Part shown: in pieces, positions 44,296-52,573 of the stretch
Numbering within the stretch: position 1 is the stretch's first letter
Layout: every line of letters begins with the position of its first letter
From: Desulforapulum autotrophicum HRM2
GTDB taxonomy: Bacteria; Desulfobacterota; Desulfobacteria; Desulfobacterales; Desulfobacteraceae
NCBI RefSeq assembly: GCF_000020365.1
Contig: NC_012108.1
Span: forward strand, 3,410,001-3,474,000
Length of the DNA stretch: 64,000 bases
Reading direction: 5' to 3'
Position numbers and translations under genes: made by a program
The notes under the pieces: model-generated
Databases searched by the model: none
Told to the model about the DNA's origin: nothing
Seen by the model: the letters and a program-made list of their open reading frames with translations, nothing else

Positions 44296-45026
44296 AATGT
44301 CTGCTTTAAAAGATAATCCATTTTTACCCGGCCCATGGCTTTGAAGATATTTCCCTTGATGTGGGGGTTCTCAGCATACAACCCTTCAAGCATGTGCCTG
44401 ACAGCTGTCCTTTTTGTGAACCCGTCACTGGGACAGGGATTCTTGAAAGCCGGAAATCCCAGAGATTCAGACAAAGATACAATGCGTCGTTTTTCAACAT
44501 AGGCAAGGGGTCTTATGATCTCAAGCGTTCCGTCAAAAAAAGACTGGCAGGGCTTCATTGTCCCAATGGCTCCAGAATAAAACATGTTAATAAAGAGTGT
44601 CTCAATGAGATCGTCCTTGTTGTGGCCAAGGGCAATGGTGTTGCACCCCTGATCCCTTGCGATCTCAAAAAGGCGCTTCCTCCTGAGGCGCGAGCACAGG
44701 AAGCAGGGATTTTCCTGATTCTCGTCGCTGTGAGCAACAATACCATGGTCTGTACGTTCAACCATCAACGGCCCGAGATGAAATTCCACATAGGCCTTGA
44801 GGTCTCCTGCAAAGCTTGGCTCAAACCCAGGGTCCACATAAACCGGCACAAGATGAAAATCCAGGGGAGCCTTTTTTTTTAGATCAACCAGCATCCTCAA
44901 GAGGGTCAGGCTGTCCATGCCGCCTGACACCCCTACAACGATTCTGTCTCCCGGGGAAATCATGCCATAGTCATGGACGGCTTTTCCCAGGGAACGGTTG
45001 ACTTTTTTATAGACCCCCTGCAACAA
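44292..45026 (-). CDS. ttcA: TtcA-family tRNA thiolation protein / PP-loop ATPase
   Basis: This 244-residue protein has the PP-loop VVGVSGGMDSLTLL. It also has the paired Cys pattern CFLCSRLRRKRLFEIA and a later GHNKDDLIETLFINMFY, as in TtcA (tRNA C32 thiolation, with a [4Fe-4S] cluster). It is shorter than the Escherichia coli enzyme (about 310 residues). The class is clear, but a related TtcA-like thiolase cannot be excluded. It is coupled to folE2 by ATGA and follows rpoZ after 8 bases. Confidence 0.83.
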   Translation of the reverse strand: MLQGVYKKVNRSLGKAVHDYGMISPGDRIVVGVSGGMDSLTLLRMLVDLKKKAPLDFHLVPVYVDPGFEPSFAGDLKAYVEFHLGPLMVERTDHGIVAHSDENQENPCFLCSRLRRKRLFEIARDQGCNTIALGHNKDDLIETLFINMFYSGAIGTMKPCQSFFDGTLEIIRPLAYVEKRRIVSLSESLGFPAFKNPCPSDGFTKRTAVRHMLEGLYAENPHIKGNIFKAMGRVKMDYLLKQTL

Positions 45027-45034
45027 TCTTCCTG

Positions 45035-45241
45035 CTACCCTTTTTTGTCGGATTTATTTTTCAGTACAATCCGGTTGGCGGCAATCTCCCTCAACGCTAT
45101 GACGGCATCTTCGTTTTTAGAAGGTTTAATGAGCAGATCAGCGCCTTCCCGGAGCTGGCGAACCCGCAGGGCCGCCATGTGTACCAGGGCAAACCGGCTG
45201 GGTACATTTTTCAAACAGTCTTCAATGGTTACTCTTGCCAA
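45035..45241 (-). CDS. rpoZ: RNA polymerase omega subunit
   Basis: This 68-residue protein matches omega: ARVTIEDCLKNVPSRFALVHMAALRVRQL is the conserved N-terminal helix region, and NEDAVIALREIAANRIVL is the second conserved block. It helps assemble RNA polymerase. It lies 15 bases downstream of greA, so both transcription factors share a transcript. Confidence 0.94.
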   Translation of the reverse strand: MARVTIEDCLKNVPSRFALVHMAALRVRQLREGADLLIKPSKNEDAVIALREIAANRIVLKNKSDKKG

Positions 45242-45256
45242 AACAAACCTCCAGTA

Positions 45257-45724
45257 TTATAAAATGTCTACAATCTCATAGTTCCTCTTGCCACCGGGCG
45301 CCTGAATAACGATCTCGTCCCCAGGCTGCTTGCCGAGGAGGGCCATCCCAAGGGGAGAGGATACGGAAATTTTCCCCTTGTGGATGTCAGATTCTTCCTG
45401 ACCGACGATCATATACTCAACCTCTTCTCCAGAATCAAGGTTTTCAATAACAACCCGGGAGGCAAAACGGACACAATCCTTGGACACCGTTGCAGGGTCG
45501 ATAATCTTTGCACTGGCAATTTTGTACCCCAGCTCACCGATTCTTCCCTCAATAAAGGATTGCCTGTCCTTTGCAGCATCAAATTCGGCATTTTCAGAAA
45601 GATCGCCATGGGCCCGGGCAATCTCGATGGCCTTGATGTTTTGCGGACGCTCAATTGTTTTAAGTCTCTGCAGCTCTTCCTTTAGTGCTGCATAACCTTC
45701 TATTGTGATAGGTATCTGATCCAA
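45257..45724 (-). CDS. greA: Transcription elongation factor GreA
   Basis: This protein of about 155 residues rescues arrested RNA polymerase by stimulating transcript cleavage. It has the coiled-coil start PITIEGYAALKEELQRLKTI, the conserved GDLSENAEFDAAKDRQ with the acidic tip residues, and the C-terminal SSPLGMALLGKQPGDE. The reading frame could extend 28 codons upstream, but the first of those residues do not match the family. I chose the TTG at 45724, with GGAG about 11 bases upstream, which gives the standard length and the usual start MDQIPIT. Confidence 0.93.
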   Translation of the reverse strand: MDQIPITIEGYAALKEELQRLKTIERPQNIKAIEIARAHGDLSENAEFDAAKDRQSFIEGRIGELGYKIASAKIIDPATVSKDCVRFASRVVIENLDSGEEVEYMIVGQEESDIHKGKISVSSPLGMALLGKQPGDEIVIQAPGGKRNYEIVDIL

Positions 45725-45817
45725 GATCTTCTTTTCTCCATATAATATAAAAAAACAAAATAGTCCATCTCCAGGCCTGCCCATATAGGCCAAGGGATGG
45801 ACAAACAAACAATCATT

Positions 45818-45843
45818 AAAAAGAGCCTGTCATGAACAGGCTC
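45818..45843 (-). terminator. Rho-independent terminator after psd
   Basis: A perfect 8-bp stem GAGCCTGT / ACAGGCTC (45823-45830 with 45836-45843) and a 5-base loop, followed on the minus strand by five T. It ends transcription of psd before greA. Confidence 0.85.
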
Positions 45844-45885
45844 CTGCTTTTCTTAAATTTTCCCCCTGCATGGCAGAATCTCGTT

Positions 45886-46557
45886 CTAAGCCATATACCC
45901 AACAATGGAAGACCCGGCACTCACCCGTTCACCCACCTTGACACAGATACGGGTGTCCATGGGAAGATAAAGATCTAATCGTGATCCAAAACAGATCATA
46001 CCATACCGGTCACCCCGGACAAGGATGTCACCCTGTTTTACATCACAGACGATTCGTCTTGCCACAAGGCCTGCAATCTGAACCACCCCGTAGCGGCTGC
46101 CCTGGTTCGTCCGGAGGACAAGGGCATTTCTTTCATTGTCCTTGGATGCCTTGTCAAGGGAGGCGTTAAAGAACTTACCCGGATAATAGGTTGTTTCTTC
46201 CACCGTTCCGGCAAAGGGCACCCGGTTCACATGGACGTTGAATACGTTCATGAAGATGCTCACCATGATGCAGGGCCCGTCGACATAGTCGTTATCCATG
46301 ACCTTTTCCGCCTTGACCACGCGGCCATCAGCAGGCGACACCAAGGCATTTTCCTCCCCGGGGATTAATCGGTCAGGATCCCTGAAGAACCAGCAGACAA
46401 AGGCCGTCGCGGCCAGGGCTGCAACGCCAGGGACCCACCAGCCCATAAAAAAAAGCAAGCCCGTCACAATGCAGGCTGAACAGATGTAAACCAAACCGGG
46501 TCTTGCAAAGGGAAAATCAGCCTTTGCAGGCCATTTTGTAACTTTCTTATTTTCCAT
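45886..46557 (-). CDS. psd: Phosphatidylserine decarboxylase proenzyme, short (archaeal-type) class
   Basis: This 223-residue enzyme makes phosphatidylethanolamine at the inner membrane. Two membrane spans near the N-terminus (LVYICSACIVTGLLFFMGW, ALAATAFVCWFF) precede the domain with SPADGRVV, FMNVFNVHVNRVP and the self-cleavage site FGSRLD (Gly191-Ser192), which yields the pyruvoyl cofactor. It has a terminator of its own. The upstream neighbour is tsaB. Confidence 0.94.
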   Translation of the reverse strand: MENKKVTKWPAKADFPFARPGLVYICSACIVTGLLFFMGWWVPGVAALAATAFVCWFFRDPDRLIPGEENALVSPADGRVVKAEKVMDNDYVDGPCIMVSIFMNVFNVHVNRVPFAGTVEETTYYPGKFFNASLDKASKDNERNALVLRTNQGSRYGVVQIAGLVARRIVCDVKQGDILVRGDRYGMICFGSRLDLYLPMDTRICVKVGERVSAGSSIVGYMA

Positions 46558-46589
46558 TCTTATCTAAATACCAGAGAGAAACCACCTTG

Positions 46590-47291
46590 TCAACAAAAGC
46601 GGTCGGGATGTCTGTCGTAGTTTATCTCAGCATCCGACCGTCGGATGTATACGGGCAAAAGGGACAAAGGATCCTTTGAAAGCAGTTCCGGGGTCTGAAA
46701 AAGGGCATGGGCCAATGCCGATGCCCTGACCTGGTTCTGAAATTGAGGTGCAAACGAGGCCTCCTTCGGGGCAAGGACATCTATTTCTTTGTGGTATGCC
46801 TCGACACCGGAACCCACATAAAGGGCTGCCCCGCCTGCAAGGGAAACGGCCTGTTCCGGGGTGACGCAGACCTCTTCTGACTTGTGGATCATCCGCCCCT
46901 TTGAAAAACGGTAACAGGCCGTGTAAACCTCTCCCCTTTTGGCGTCCATCAATGCACAGACCGTTCTGTCAGACGTTGCCACCTGCCATGCAATGGCGTC
47001 AAGGCTTGAGATCCCGGCAACCGGCTTTGATGCGGCATAAGCAATCCCCTTTACAACACTGATGCCGATGCGAAGCCCGGTGAAACTGCCCGGCCCCCTT
47101 GCCGCCACAAACCCGTCAATTTCAGACAGGGGTATACCGGCCCGTGTGGAGAGCATGGAATGAATCATTTCCATGATTACCCTGGAATGGGTGATCCTGC
47201 TTGAGAAGAACTCTTCACACACAAGCCTTGAATCCTCAACAAGGGCAACGCTTGCACTTGTCTCGGAGGTATTTACGGCAACAATCTTCAT
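46590..47291 (-). CDS. tsaB: tRNA threonylcarbamoyladenosine biosynthesis protein TsaB
   Basis: This 233-residue protein is the scaffold partner of TsaD in tRNA t6A37 formation. The start KIVAVNTSETSASVALVED and the motif FVAARGPGSFTGLRIGISVVKG near residue 60 are diagnostic. The expected ATP-binding residues of the ASKHA fold are only partly kept, as is usual for TsaB. It is coupled to lon by an ATGA overlap at its start. Confidence 0.93.
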   Translation of the reverse strand: MKIVAVNTSETSASVALVEDSRLVCEEFFSSRITHSRVIMEMIHSMLSTRAGIPLSEIDGFVAARGPGSFTGLRIGISVVKGIAYAASKPVAGISSLDAIAWQVATSDRTVCALMDAKRGEVYTACYRFSKGRMIHKSEEVCVTPEQAVSLAGGAALYVGSGVEAYHKEIDVLAPKEASFAPQFQNQVRASALAHALFQTPELLSKDPLSLLPVYIRRSDAEINYDRHPDRFC

Positions 47292-49711
47292 TGTGCCTCA
47301 GTCACCCCATCCGTCTCCTTACCCGGCTGGGGAATCTGACGTGGCTCAAAGGCAATGTCAAGCACCTGATCAAGCTCCTTGACACAGAAGAACTCAATCT
47401 TTTTCTTAACGCTCTTTGGCATGTCAAAAAGATCCTTTCGGTTCTTTTCCGGAATGATGATCTTTTTTATCCCCACCCGCAGGGCACCCAGGGCCTTTTC
47501 CTTGAGTCCGCCAATGGGAAGCACCCTTCCCCTGAGGGAAATCTCGCCGGTCATGGCCACCTGATTACGGACAACCCTTCCGGTAAACGCTGAAATAAGG
47601 GCCGTTGCCATGGCAATGCCCGCCGAAGGGCCGTCCTTTGGAATAGCACCGGCAGGCACGTGGATGTGAATATCCTTTTCCTCAAACGCTTCTTTTTTTA
47701 TGCCGAACCGTTCCATGTTGGCCTTGGTAAAAGTGAGGGCAGCCCTTGCAGACTCCTGCATCACATCCCCGATCTGGCCGGTCACGGAAAGTTCACCCTT
47801 GCCGTGGCACAGGGCAACCTCGATATAAAGAGGCTCTCCGCCCACCTCTGTCCAGGCAAGACCAGTCACAAGGCCCACCTGGCTCTCTTCCTGGTCAAGT
47901 TCATCAACATATGTCGGTGGCCCGAGAAAGGTCGTCAAACTCTGTTTTTTTATGGCATATTTACCCTTCTGACCTTCAGCAATCTTTCTTGCTATCTTCC
48001 GGCAGATGGCACCCAGCTTTCTTTCAAGTTCGCGCAACCCTGCCTCAAGGGTGTACTCGGAAATCACCGCTGCAAGGGCTCCGGAACTGATGGTGATGTG
48101 ACGTCTGCCCAGTCCGTTCTCCTTTAGCTGCCTGGGAAAAAGATGGGTTGTGGCAATGGTCTGCTTCTCCTCCCTTGTGTAACCGGGTATCCGAATCACC
48201 TCCATGCGGTCCAGAAGGGCCGATGGAATGGTGTCGGTCATGTTGGCCGTAAGGATAAACAATACCTTTGAAAGGTCAAAGGGCATGTTCAGGTAATGAT
48301 CACTGAACTCGGTGTTCTGCTCCGGGTCCAGGGCCTCAAGCAAAGCTGAGGAAGGATCACCCCTGAAATCATTGCCAAGCTTGTCGATCTCATCGAGCAT
48401 GAACACCGGGTTGTTTACCTTGCACTGGCGAAGTCCCTGGAGTATCCGGCCGGGCATGGCCCCGATATAAGTTCGCCTGTGGCCCCTGATCTCAGCCTCA
48501 TCCCGGATGCCGCCAAGGGAGATGCGTATGAACTTTCGCTTCATTGCCTTTGCAATGGCCTGGCCCAGGGAAGTTTTCCCAACCCCGGGAGGTCCTGCAA
48601 AACAAATAATCTGGCCCTTTAAACCGGGGTTGAGTTTTCTGACACTCAGGTATTCAAGTATTCGATCCTTGACCTTGTCAAGGCCGTAGTGATTCTTGTC
48701 AAGGAGCTGGGCTGACTTTTCAATGTCCAGAAAATCCTTGGTCGAACGGTTCCAGGGCAGCTCCACAATGCAGTCAAGATAGGTCCGTATGATGGACGCC
48801 TCTGACGAGTCCGAATGCATCTGTTCAAGGCGCCTCAACTGTTTAAAAGCCTCTTCAAGGGAATCAGGTGGCAGTTTTGCCTTTTTCAGCTTGACCTTAT
48901 AATCTTCGACCTCTGCAAACCGGTCTTCGCCCTCCCCTAATTCCCTGTGGATGGCCTTGACCTGCTCCCGAAGAAAATAGTCCCGCTGGCTCTTGGATAT
49001 TTCATCCTTTACATCGGTCTGGATTCTTGCCTGGACCGTTGAAAGTTCAAGCTCCCTTGCAAGAAGATCATTAACCTTTGTCAGACGCTTAACCGTGTCC
49101 GAGGTTTCCAGTAGAATCTGGGCATCCTCGACCTTGAGCCTGAGATTTGCCGCAACAAGATCGGCAAGTTTTCCCGGAGACTCAATATGCTCAAGAATCA
49201 ACCCCACATCCCCAGACAACTCTCCCCTCAGGGCAAGAATCTTTTCACTGCTCTCCCTTACGTTGCGCATGAGGGCTTCGGTTTCAATGGTAACCTCCTC
49301 AAGCTCCAGATCCTTGACAAGGGCAATTTCAACCTCAAAACTGGCCTTTTTCTTGATAAATCGCTTGATCTGGGCCTTGGTGATGCCCTGCACAAGGGCT
49401 TTTATCCTGCCGTCGGGCAGTTTAAGCATCTTCTGAACCCGGCCCACGGTACCCATCTCATATACATCAGACGCCTTGGGATTCTCCACCTCTGAATCTT
49501 TTTGGGCACACAGAAAGAGATAGCGATCCTTAGCCATGGCCTTTTCTACGGCCTTGATGGATTTTTCCCGGCCAACAAACAGGGGCAGAAGCATGTCGGT
49601 AAAGATAACAACATCCCTGACGGGCATCATGGGAAGGGTCAAGGGAATATCTTCAAGGCTTCCCTCTTTTTCTATTATCTCGATAAGGTCATCCATATCG
49701 GTCTCTGCCAT
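47288..49711 (-). CDS. lon: ATP-dependent protease Lon
   Basis: This 807-residue protease degrades misfolded and regulatory proteins in the cytoplasm. The N-terminal substrate domain (LPLTLPMMPVRDVVIFTDM-like start) is followed by the AAA+ core with Walker A GPPGVGKTS and Walker B VFMLDEIDK. The C-terminal protease domain has the catalytic Ser in PKDGPSAGI and the Lys in GGLKEKAL. An AAAAGGAG ribosome binding site precedes the ATG. It lies divergent from the prepilin peptidase gene. Confidence 0.97.
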   Translation of the reverse strand: MAETDMDDLIEIIEKEGSLEDIPLTLPMMPVRDVVIFTDMLLPLFVGREKSIKAVEKAMAKDRYLFLCAQKDSEVENPKASDVYEMGTVGRVQKMLKLPDGRIKALVQGITKAQIKRFIKKKASFEVEIALVKDLELEEVTIETEALMRNVRESSEKILALRGELSGDVGLILEHIESPGKLADLVAANLRLKVEDAQILLETSDTVKRLTKVNDLLARELELSTVQARIQTDVKDEISKSQRDYFLREQVKAIHRELGEGEDRFAEVEDYKVKLKKAKLPPDSLEEAFKQLRRLEQMHSDSSEASIIRTYLDCIVELPWNRSTKDFLDIEKSAQLLDKNHYGLDKVKDRILEYLSVRKLNPGLKGQIICFAGPPGVGKTSLGQAIAKAMKRKFIRISLGGIRDEAEIRGHRRTYIGAMPGRILQGLRQCKVNNPVFMLDEIDKLGNDFRGDPSSALLEALDPEQNTEFSDHYLNMPFDLSKVLFILTANMTDTIPSALLDRMEVIRIPGYTREEKQTIATTHLFPRQLKENGLGRRHITISSGALAAVISEYTLEAGLRELERKLGAICRKIARKIAEGQKGKYAIKKQSLTTFLGPPTYVDELDQEESQVGLVTGLAWTEVGGEPLYIEVALCHGKGELSVTGQIGDVMQESARAALTFTKANMERFGIKKEAFEEKDIHIHVPAGAIPKDGPSAGIAMATALISAFTGRVVRNQVAMTGEISLRGRVLPIGGLKEKALGALRVGIKKIIIPEKNRKDLFDMPKSVKKKIEFFCVKELDQVLDIAFEPRQIPQPGKETDGVTEAQ

Positions 49712-49842
49712 TTGAACTCCTTTTGGTTTTACTTTGATTATTGTAGCACTAACAATAAATCATTTTTACCAGTTTACAACATCAATTCCATTTTTTTATT
49801 AATACCGACCCTGACTTGCAGCAATTTGAATTACTGCCTGAC

Positions 49843-49871
49843 TTGACTTGGATCTGAAAAAATTCTATAGG
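49843..49871 (+). promoter_or_regulatory. Candidate promoter of the prepilin peptidase gene
   Basis: TTGACT (49843-49848), a 17-base spacer and TATAGG (49866-49871) give a sigma-70-type match. The start would fall about 18 bases before the ATG at 49896. Confidence 0.45.
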
Positions 49872-49895
49872 GGAGACACTATAAAAGGAGACCCT

Positions 49896-50672
49896 ATGAC
49901 CATACCCATGGTATTGACCATTATAATTTTCTTCACAGGGGCATGCATCGGAAGTTTTTTAAACGTCTGCATCTATCGGATTCCCCTCCATCTGTCCATT
50001 GTCTGGCCAGGCTCAGCCTGCCCCCGCTGCAAGACCCCCCTGCCCTTTTATCTGAATATACCGATTTTAAGTTATATCCTCATCAGGGGAAAATGCAGAT
50101 TCTGTCATGCACCCATTTCCATTCGATATCCCCTTGTGGAAGCGTTGACAGGCTTCCTGGCCCTGGCTGTCACGGCAAAGTTCGGGATCACTCCTGCCAC
50201 TCTTTTTTATTTTACCTTTGCAGCCACCCTTGTGGTCATCTCATTCATCGACATTGACTTTCAGATCATTCCGGACATCATCTCCCTTCCCGGCATCCTC
50301 GTATTTGCGTCGGCTTCTGTGTTTATTCCCCGGATGGATTTCATGGACACGATCCTGGGAATTGTCGCCGGCGGAGGGACCCTCTACCTGGTGGCCCTGG
50401 TTTATTATCTTATCAGAAAAGAAGAGGGCATGGGCGGCGGTGACATCAAGCTGCTTGCCATGATCGGTGGCGTGGTCGGCTGGCAGGGGGTGGCATTCAC
50501 TCTTTTTGCCGGTTCTTTGATGGGTACGGCAGGCGGGGTCATCATCATGGTCCTCACAAGGCTTGGGGACGTCAAGCTCAAAATTCCCTTTGGCCCCTTT
50601 TTGTCCGCAGGCAGCCTTGTCTACATTTTCTTCGGTGAACCCATTATAAACTGGTACTTCAGTCTGCTTTAG
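49896..50672 (+). CDS. pilD: Prepilin peptidase / N-methyltransferase (A24)
   Basis: This 258-residue membrane aspartic peptidase cleaves and methylates the prepilin-type signals of the GspG-K pseudopilins (and any type IV pilins). It has the zinc tetracysteine CPRC and CRFC in the first loop and the two catalytic Asp in IDIDFQIIPD and GMGGGDIKLL, within eight membrane spans. I chose the ATG at 49896 because AAAAGGAG precedes it; the frame upstream would add 16 residues without a ribosome binding site. It is some 13 kb away from the gsp genes. Confidence 0.93.
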   Translation: MTIPMVLTIIIFFTGACIGSFLNVCIYRIPLHLSIVWPGSACPRCKTPLPFYLNIPILSYILIRGKCRFCHAPISIRYPLVEALTGFLALAVTAKFGITPATLFYFTFAATLVVISFIDIDFQIIPDIISLPGILVFASASVFIPRMDFMDTILGIVAGGGTLYLVALVYYLIRKEEGMGGGDIKLLAMIGGVVGWQGVAFTLFAGSLMGTAGGVIIMVLTRLGDVKLKIPFGPFLSAGSLVYIFFGEPIINWYFSLL

Positions 50673-50680
50673 TCTCTTCC

Positions 50681-51130
50681 CTATAAACAAACCTCAATAA
50701 ACAGATCTCCCTTTGTGGTTTTAAAGGGAAGCACCAGTACCCGGCCGGCATGGGACATATTCTGCCCCCTGCCGGTCTTGACCTCCAGAAGCTTGACCCC
50801 CACGCTTTTACCCATCTCAGTCATTTTTGTGGTCACGTGTCCAGAGACCATATTGCCGATCTCACCCACGGCATCTATTATCTCTTCATCCATCCGGGTC
50901 ATGGACTCACCAAACATCGCAGAAACAATCCCGAGAATGCTTTTCTCAGTAAAACTCAGACAGGCAGACCCGGTTACATCCCCGGTGATGGACAAAACTG
51001 CTGAAATGTCACCCAGGGCAATGGTGTCCGTCTTGACGTAGCACAACCCCGGTGCGGCCTTTACAGAAGCCGTGGTATCGAGAATATAAAGTGTTCCCTC
51101 AATAAAAGGATTTACCATTGCAGCGTCCAT
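50681..51130 (-). CDS. CheX-like phosphatase / chemotaxis-type protein
   Basis: This 149-residue protein has the CheX/CheC/FliY-type motif EIGNMVSGHVTTKM (conserved Glu and Asn, near residue 88). It has LSITGDVTGSACLSF before and MSHAGRVLVLPF after it, the usual CheX layout. Such proteins dephosphorylate CheY-like receivers. AAAGGAG precedes the ATG. No other chemotaxis gene is nearby, so the partner is unknown. It converges on the prepilin peptidase gene. Confidence 0.8.
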   Translation of the reverse strand: MDAAMVNPFIEGTLYILDTTASVKAAPGLCYVKTDTIALGDISAVLSITGDVTGSACLSFTEKSILGIVSAMFGESMTRMDEEIIDAVGEIGNMVSGHVTTKMTEMGKSVGVKLLEVKTGRGQNMSHAGRVLVLPFKTTKGDLFIEVCL

Positions 51131-51431
51131 ATTTTCTCCTTTGTGAAATGAATTGTATGCCCATTTAACGGGCTGTGCAACCCATTAATTACAAAAAAAT
51201 CCCAATAAATGCTTGACACCACCATTGCAAGCACGTAACGTACGAAAAAAAGCTGGTGCACGCCCCCATTGCTGTATCTCAGCTGATTTTTATTAACCAG
51301 TTCCAAGTTATATAAAATAAAGGAATCAAGCCAGCTTGCCTTTGCATACTGGTATTAATACCCAAGACTGTTTTAACGAAAGCTTTATATAATTCTGGTA
51401 ACCTGCTAACGACAAAAAGGAGTGATCTACA
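51131..51431 (+). other. Non-coding stretch upstream of hup with a promoter candidate
   Basis: About 300 bases without a gene. TTGACA (51213-51218) with a 17-base spacer and TAACGT (51236-51241) is a possible sigma-70 promoter. TATAAT at 51388-51393 lies nearer the hup start but has no convincing -35. If the distal site is used, the hup messenger would have a leader of about 180 bases. I saw no riboswitch. Confidence 0.4.
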
Positions 51432-51701
51432 ATGAACAAAGGTGATTTGATCAACAAGGTATCTGAAGTCCTCAACAGCAAAAAAGACGCTCAGACTGCA
51501 GTGGACTGCATCCTTGCGACAGTAACCGAAGCCCTTGCTGAAAAAGAGTCTGTAACCCTGGTAGGTTTTGGAACCTTTAAAACAGCCGAGCGAAAAGCAA
51601 GAAAAGGAAGAAACCCCCAGACAGGGAATGAAATTGATATCCCGGCCAGGTTCGTCCCAAAGTTTATTCCTGGCAAAGCACTCAAAGACGCTGTAAAATA
51701 A
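51432..51701 (+). CDS. hup: HU-family DNA-binding protein
   Basis: This 89-residue nucleoid protein has a clear HU fold: [20 protein letters not shown], then [32 protein letters not shown] and the end [22 protein letters not shown] precedes the ATG. Bending and packaging of DNA is the expected role. A stem-loop terminator follows. Confidence 0.97.
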   Translation: MNKGDLINKVSEVLNSKKDAQTAVDCILATVTEALAEKESVTLVGFGTFKTAERKARKGRNPQTGNEIDIPARFVPKFIPGKALKDAVK

Positions 51702-51728
51702 CTCGACTTCAGTTTCATACCAGCCGCT

Positions 51729-51763
51729 CAGGCAGCACTTGTACAAGAGTACAGTGCTGCCTG
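51729..51763 (+). terminator. Hairpin terminator after hup
   Basis: An 11-bp perfect stem (CAGGCAGCACT with AGTGCTGCCTG, 51729-51739 and 51753-51763) and a 13-base loop. The T run after it is weak (TAATCTTTATATT). Confidence 0.6.
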
Positions 51764-51778
51764 TAATCTTTATATTCC

Positions 51779-52561
51779 ATGATCTTTCCCCAAGAACCAA
51801 CCATGCCCATTGATCTTGATATCGAAAGAATACTATCGCCCTGCCTCGGTGTTGAAATTGTTTTCGACCTCAACTCCCTTACGCCCCTTGTCAGGTCGTC
51901 GATCATCTACGATGTTGATCATTTAAAACAGATATTCATCACTGCCCAGCCCAGAATTTTGATTCATCCGAATTTCGTTGCAAAGACAATCCACCTGACA
52001 ACACTGGTGACTGTGCAAGGCAGCAAAAAAAGAATCGGCATCAAATGCAGACCAATCCAGTTTGACAACAACTACCGGTTGTCAAACGACAACCGTGTTG
52101 GTGCCATCATTTTTAAATACGATCCACCCATAACAGAGACCACCATTCGTTCGGCATACCGCCTTCCCGTGGGCAAAAGACACGATATCAGGGTAAAACT
52201 TATCCATGGGGAAAACAACTATTATTCAACCAAAGACTTTTCAATCAGAGACATTTCCCTGGCGGGAATCTCCCTGGTAATCCCAAAGTTTTTCAAAAAC
52301 CGGCAAAAAAACCTTCTTGAACGTATTAAAGTCAATGTCCTGATCCCCCTTGGAATCATCATCAACAAGGATCCCGGCATTCCCGACACAGTCATCCCTG
52401 CCATCATTAAAATCGTGAGAATACAAAGAAACACCGCAGGACTCTATCTGGTGGCTGGGGCAAAATTTGAACGTTTTGGTAAACATACCGGCGAAGAGGA
52501 ACTCAACATGTTCATCCACAGGGCCCAACTCGAGGACCTGAAAAGACTCAGCGGCATCTGA
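51779..52561 (+). CDS. PilZ-domain protein (YcgR-like, c-di-GMP binding)
   Basis: This protein of about 260 residues has an N-terminal YcgR-like domain (to about 120) and then a PilZ domain. The arginine motif is at IRSAYRLPVGKRHDIRVK, and the D-x-S-x-x-G motif is at RDISLAGISLV. These bind c-di-GMP. An ATG at 51803 is an alternative start; neither has a strong ribosome binding site. Its target is not evident; in other bacteria such proteins act on flagella or polysaccharide synthases. It lies 15 bases after the hup terminator. Confidence 0.8.
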   Translation: MIFPQEPTMPIDLDIERILSPCLGVEIVFDLNSLTPLVRSSIIYDVDHLKQIFITAQPRILIHPNFVAKTIHLTTLVTVQGSKKRIGIKCRPIQFDNNYRLSNDNRVGAIIFKYDPPITETTIRSAYRLPVGKRHDIRVKLIHGENNYYSTKDFSIRDISLAGISLVIPKFFKNRQKNLLERIKVNVLIPLGIIINKDPGIPDTVIPAIIKIVRIQRNTAGLYLVAGAKFERFGKHTGEEELNMFIHRAQLEDLKRLSGI

Positions 52562-52573
52562 CCTAAAGAGATT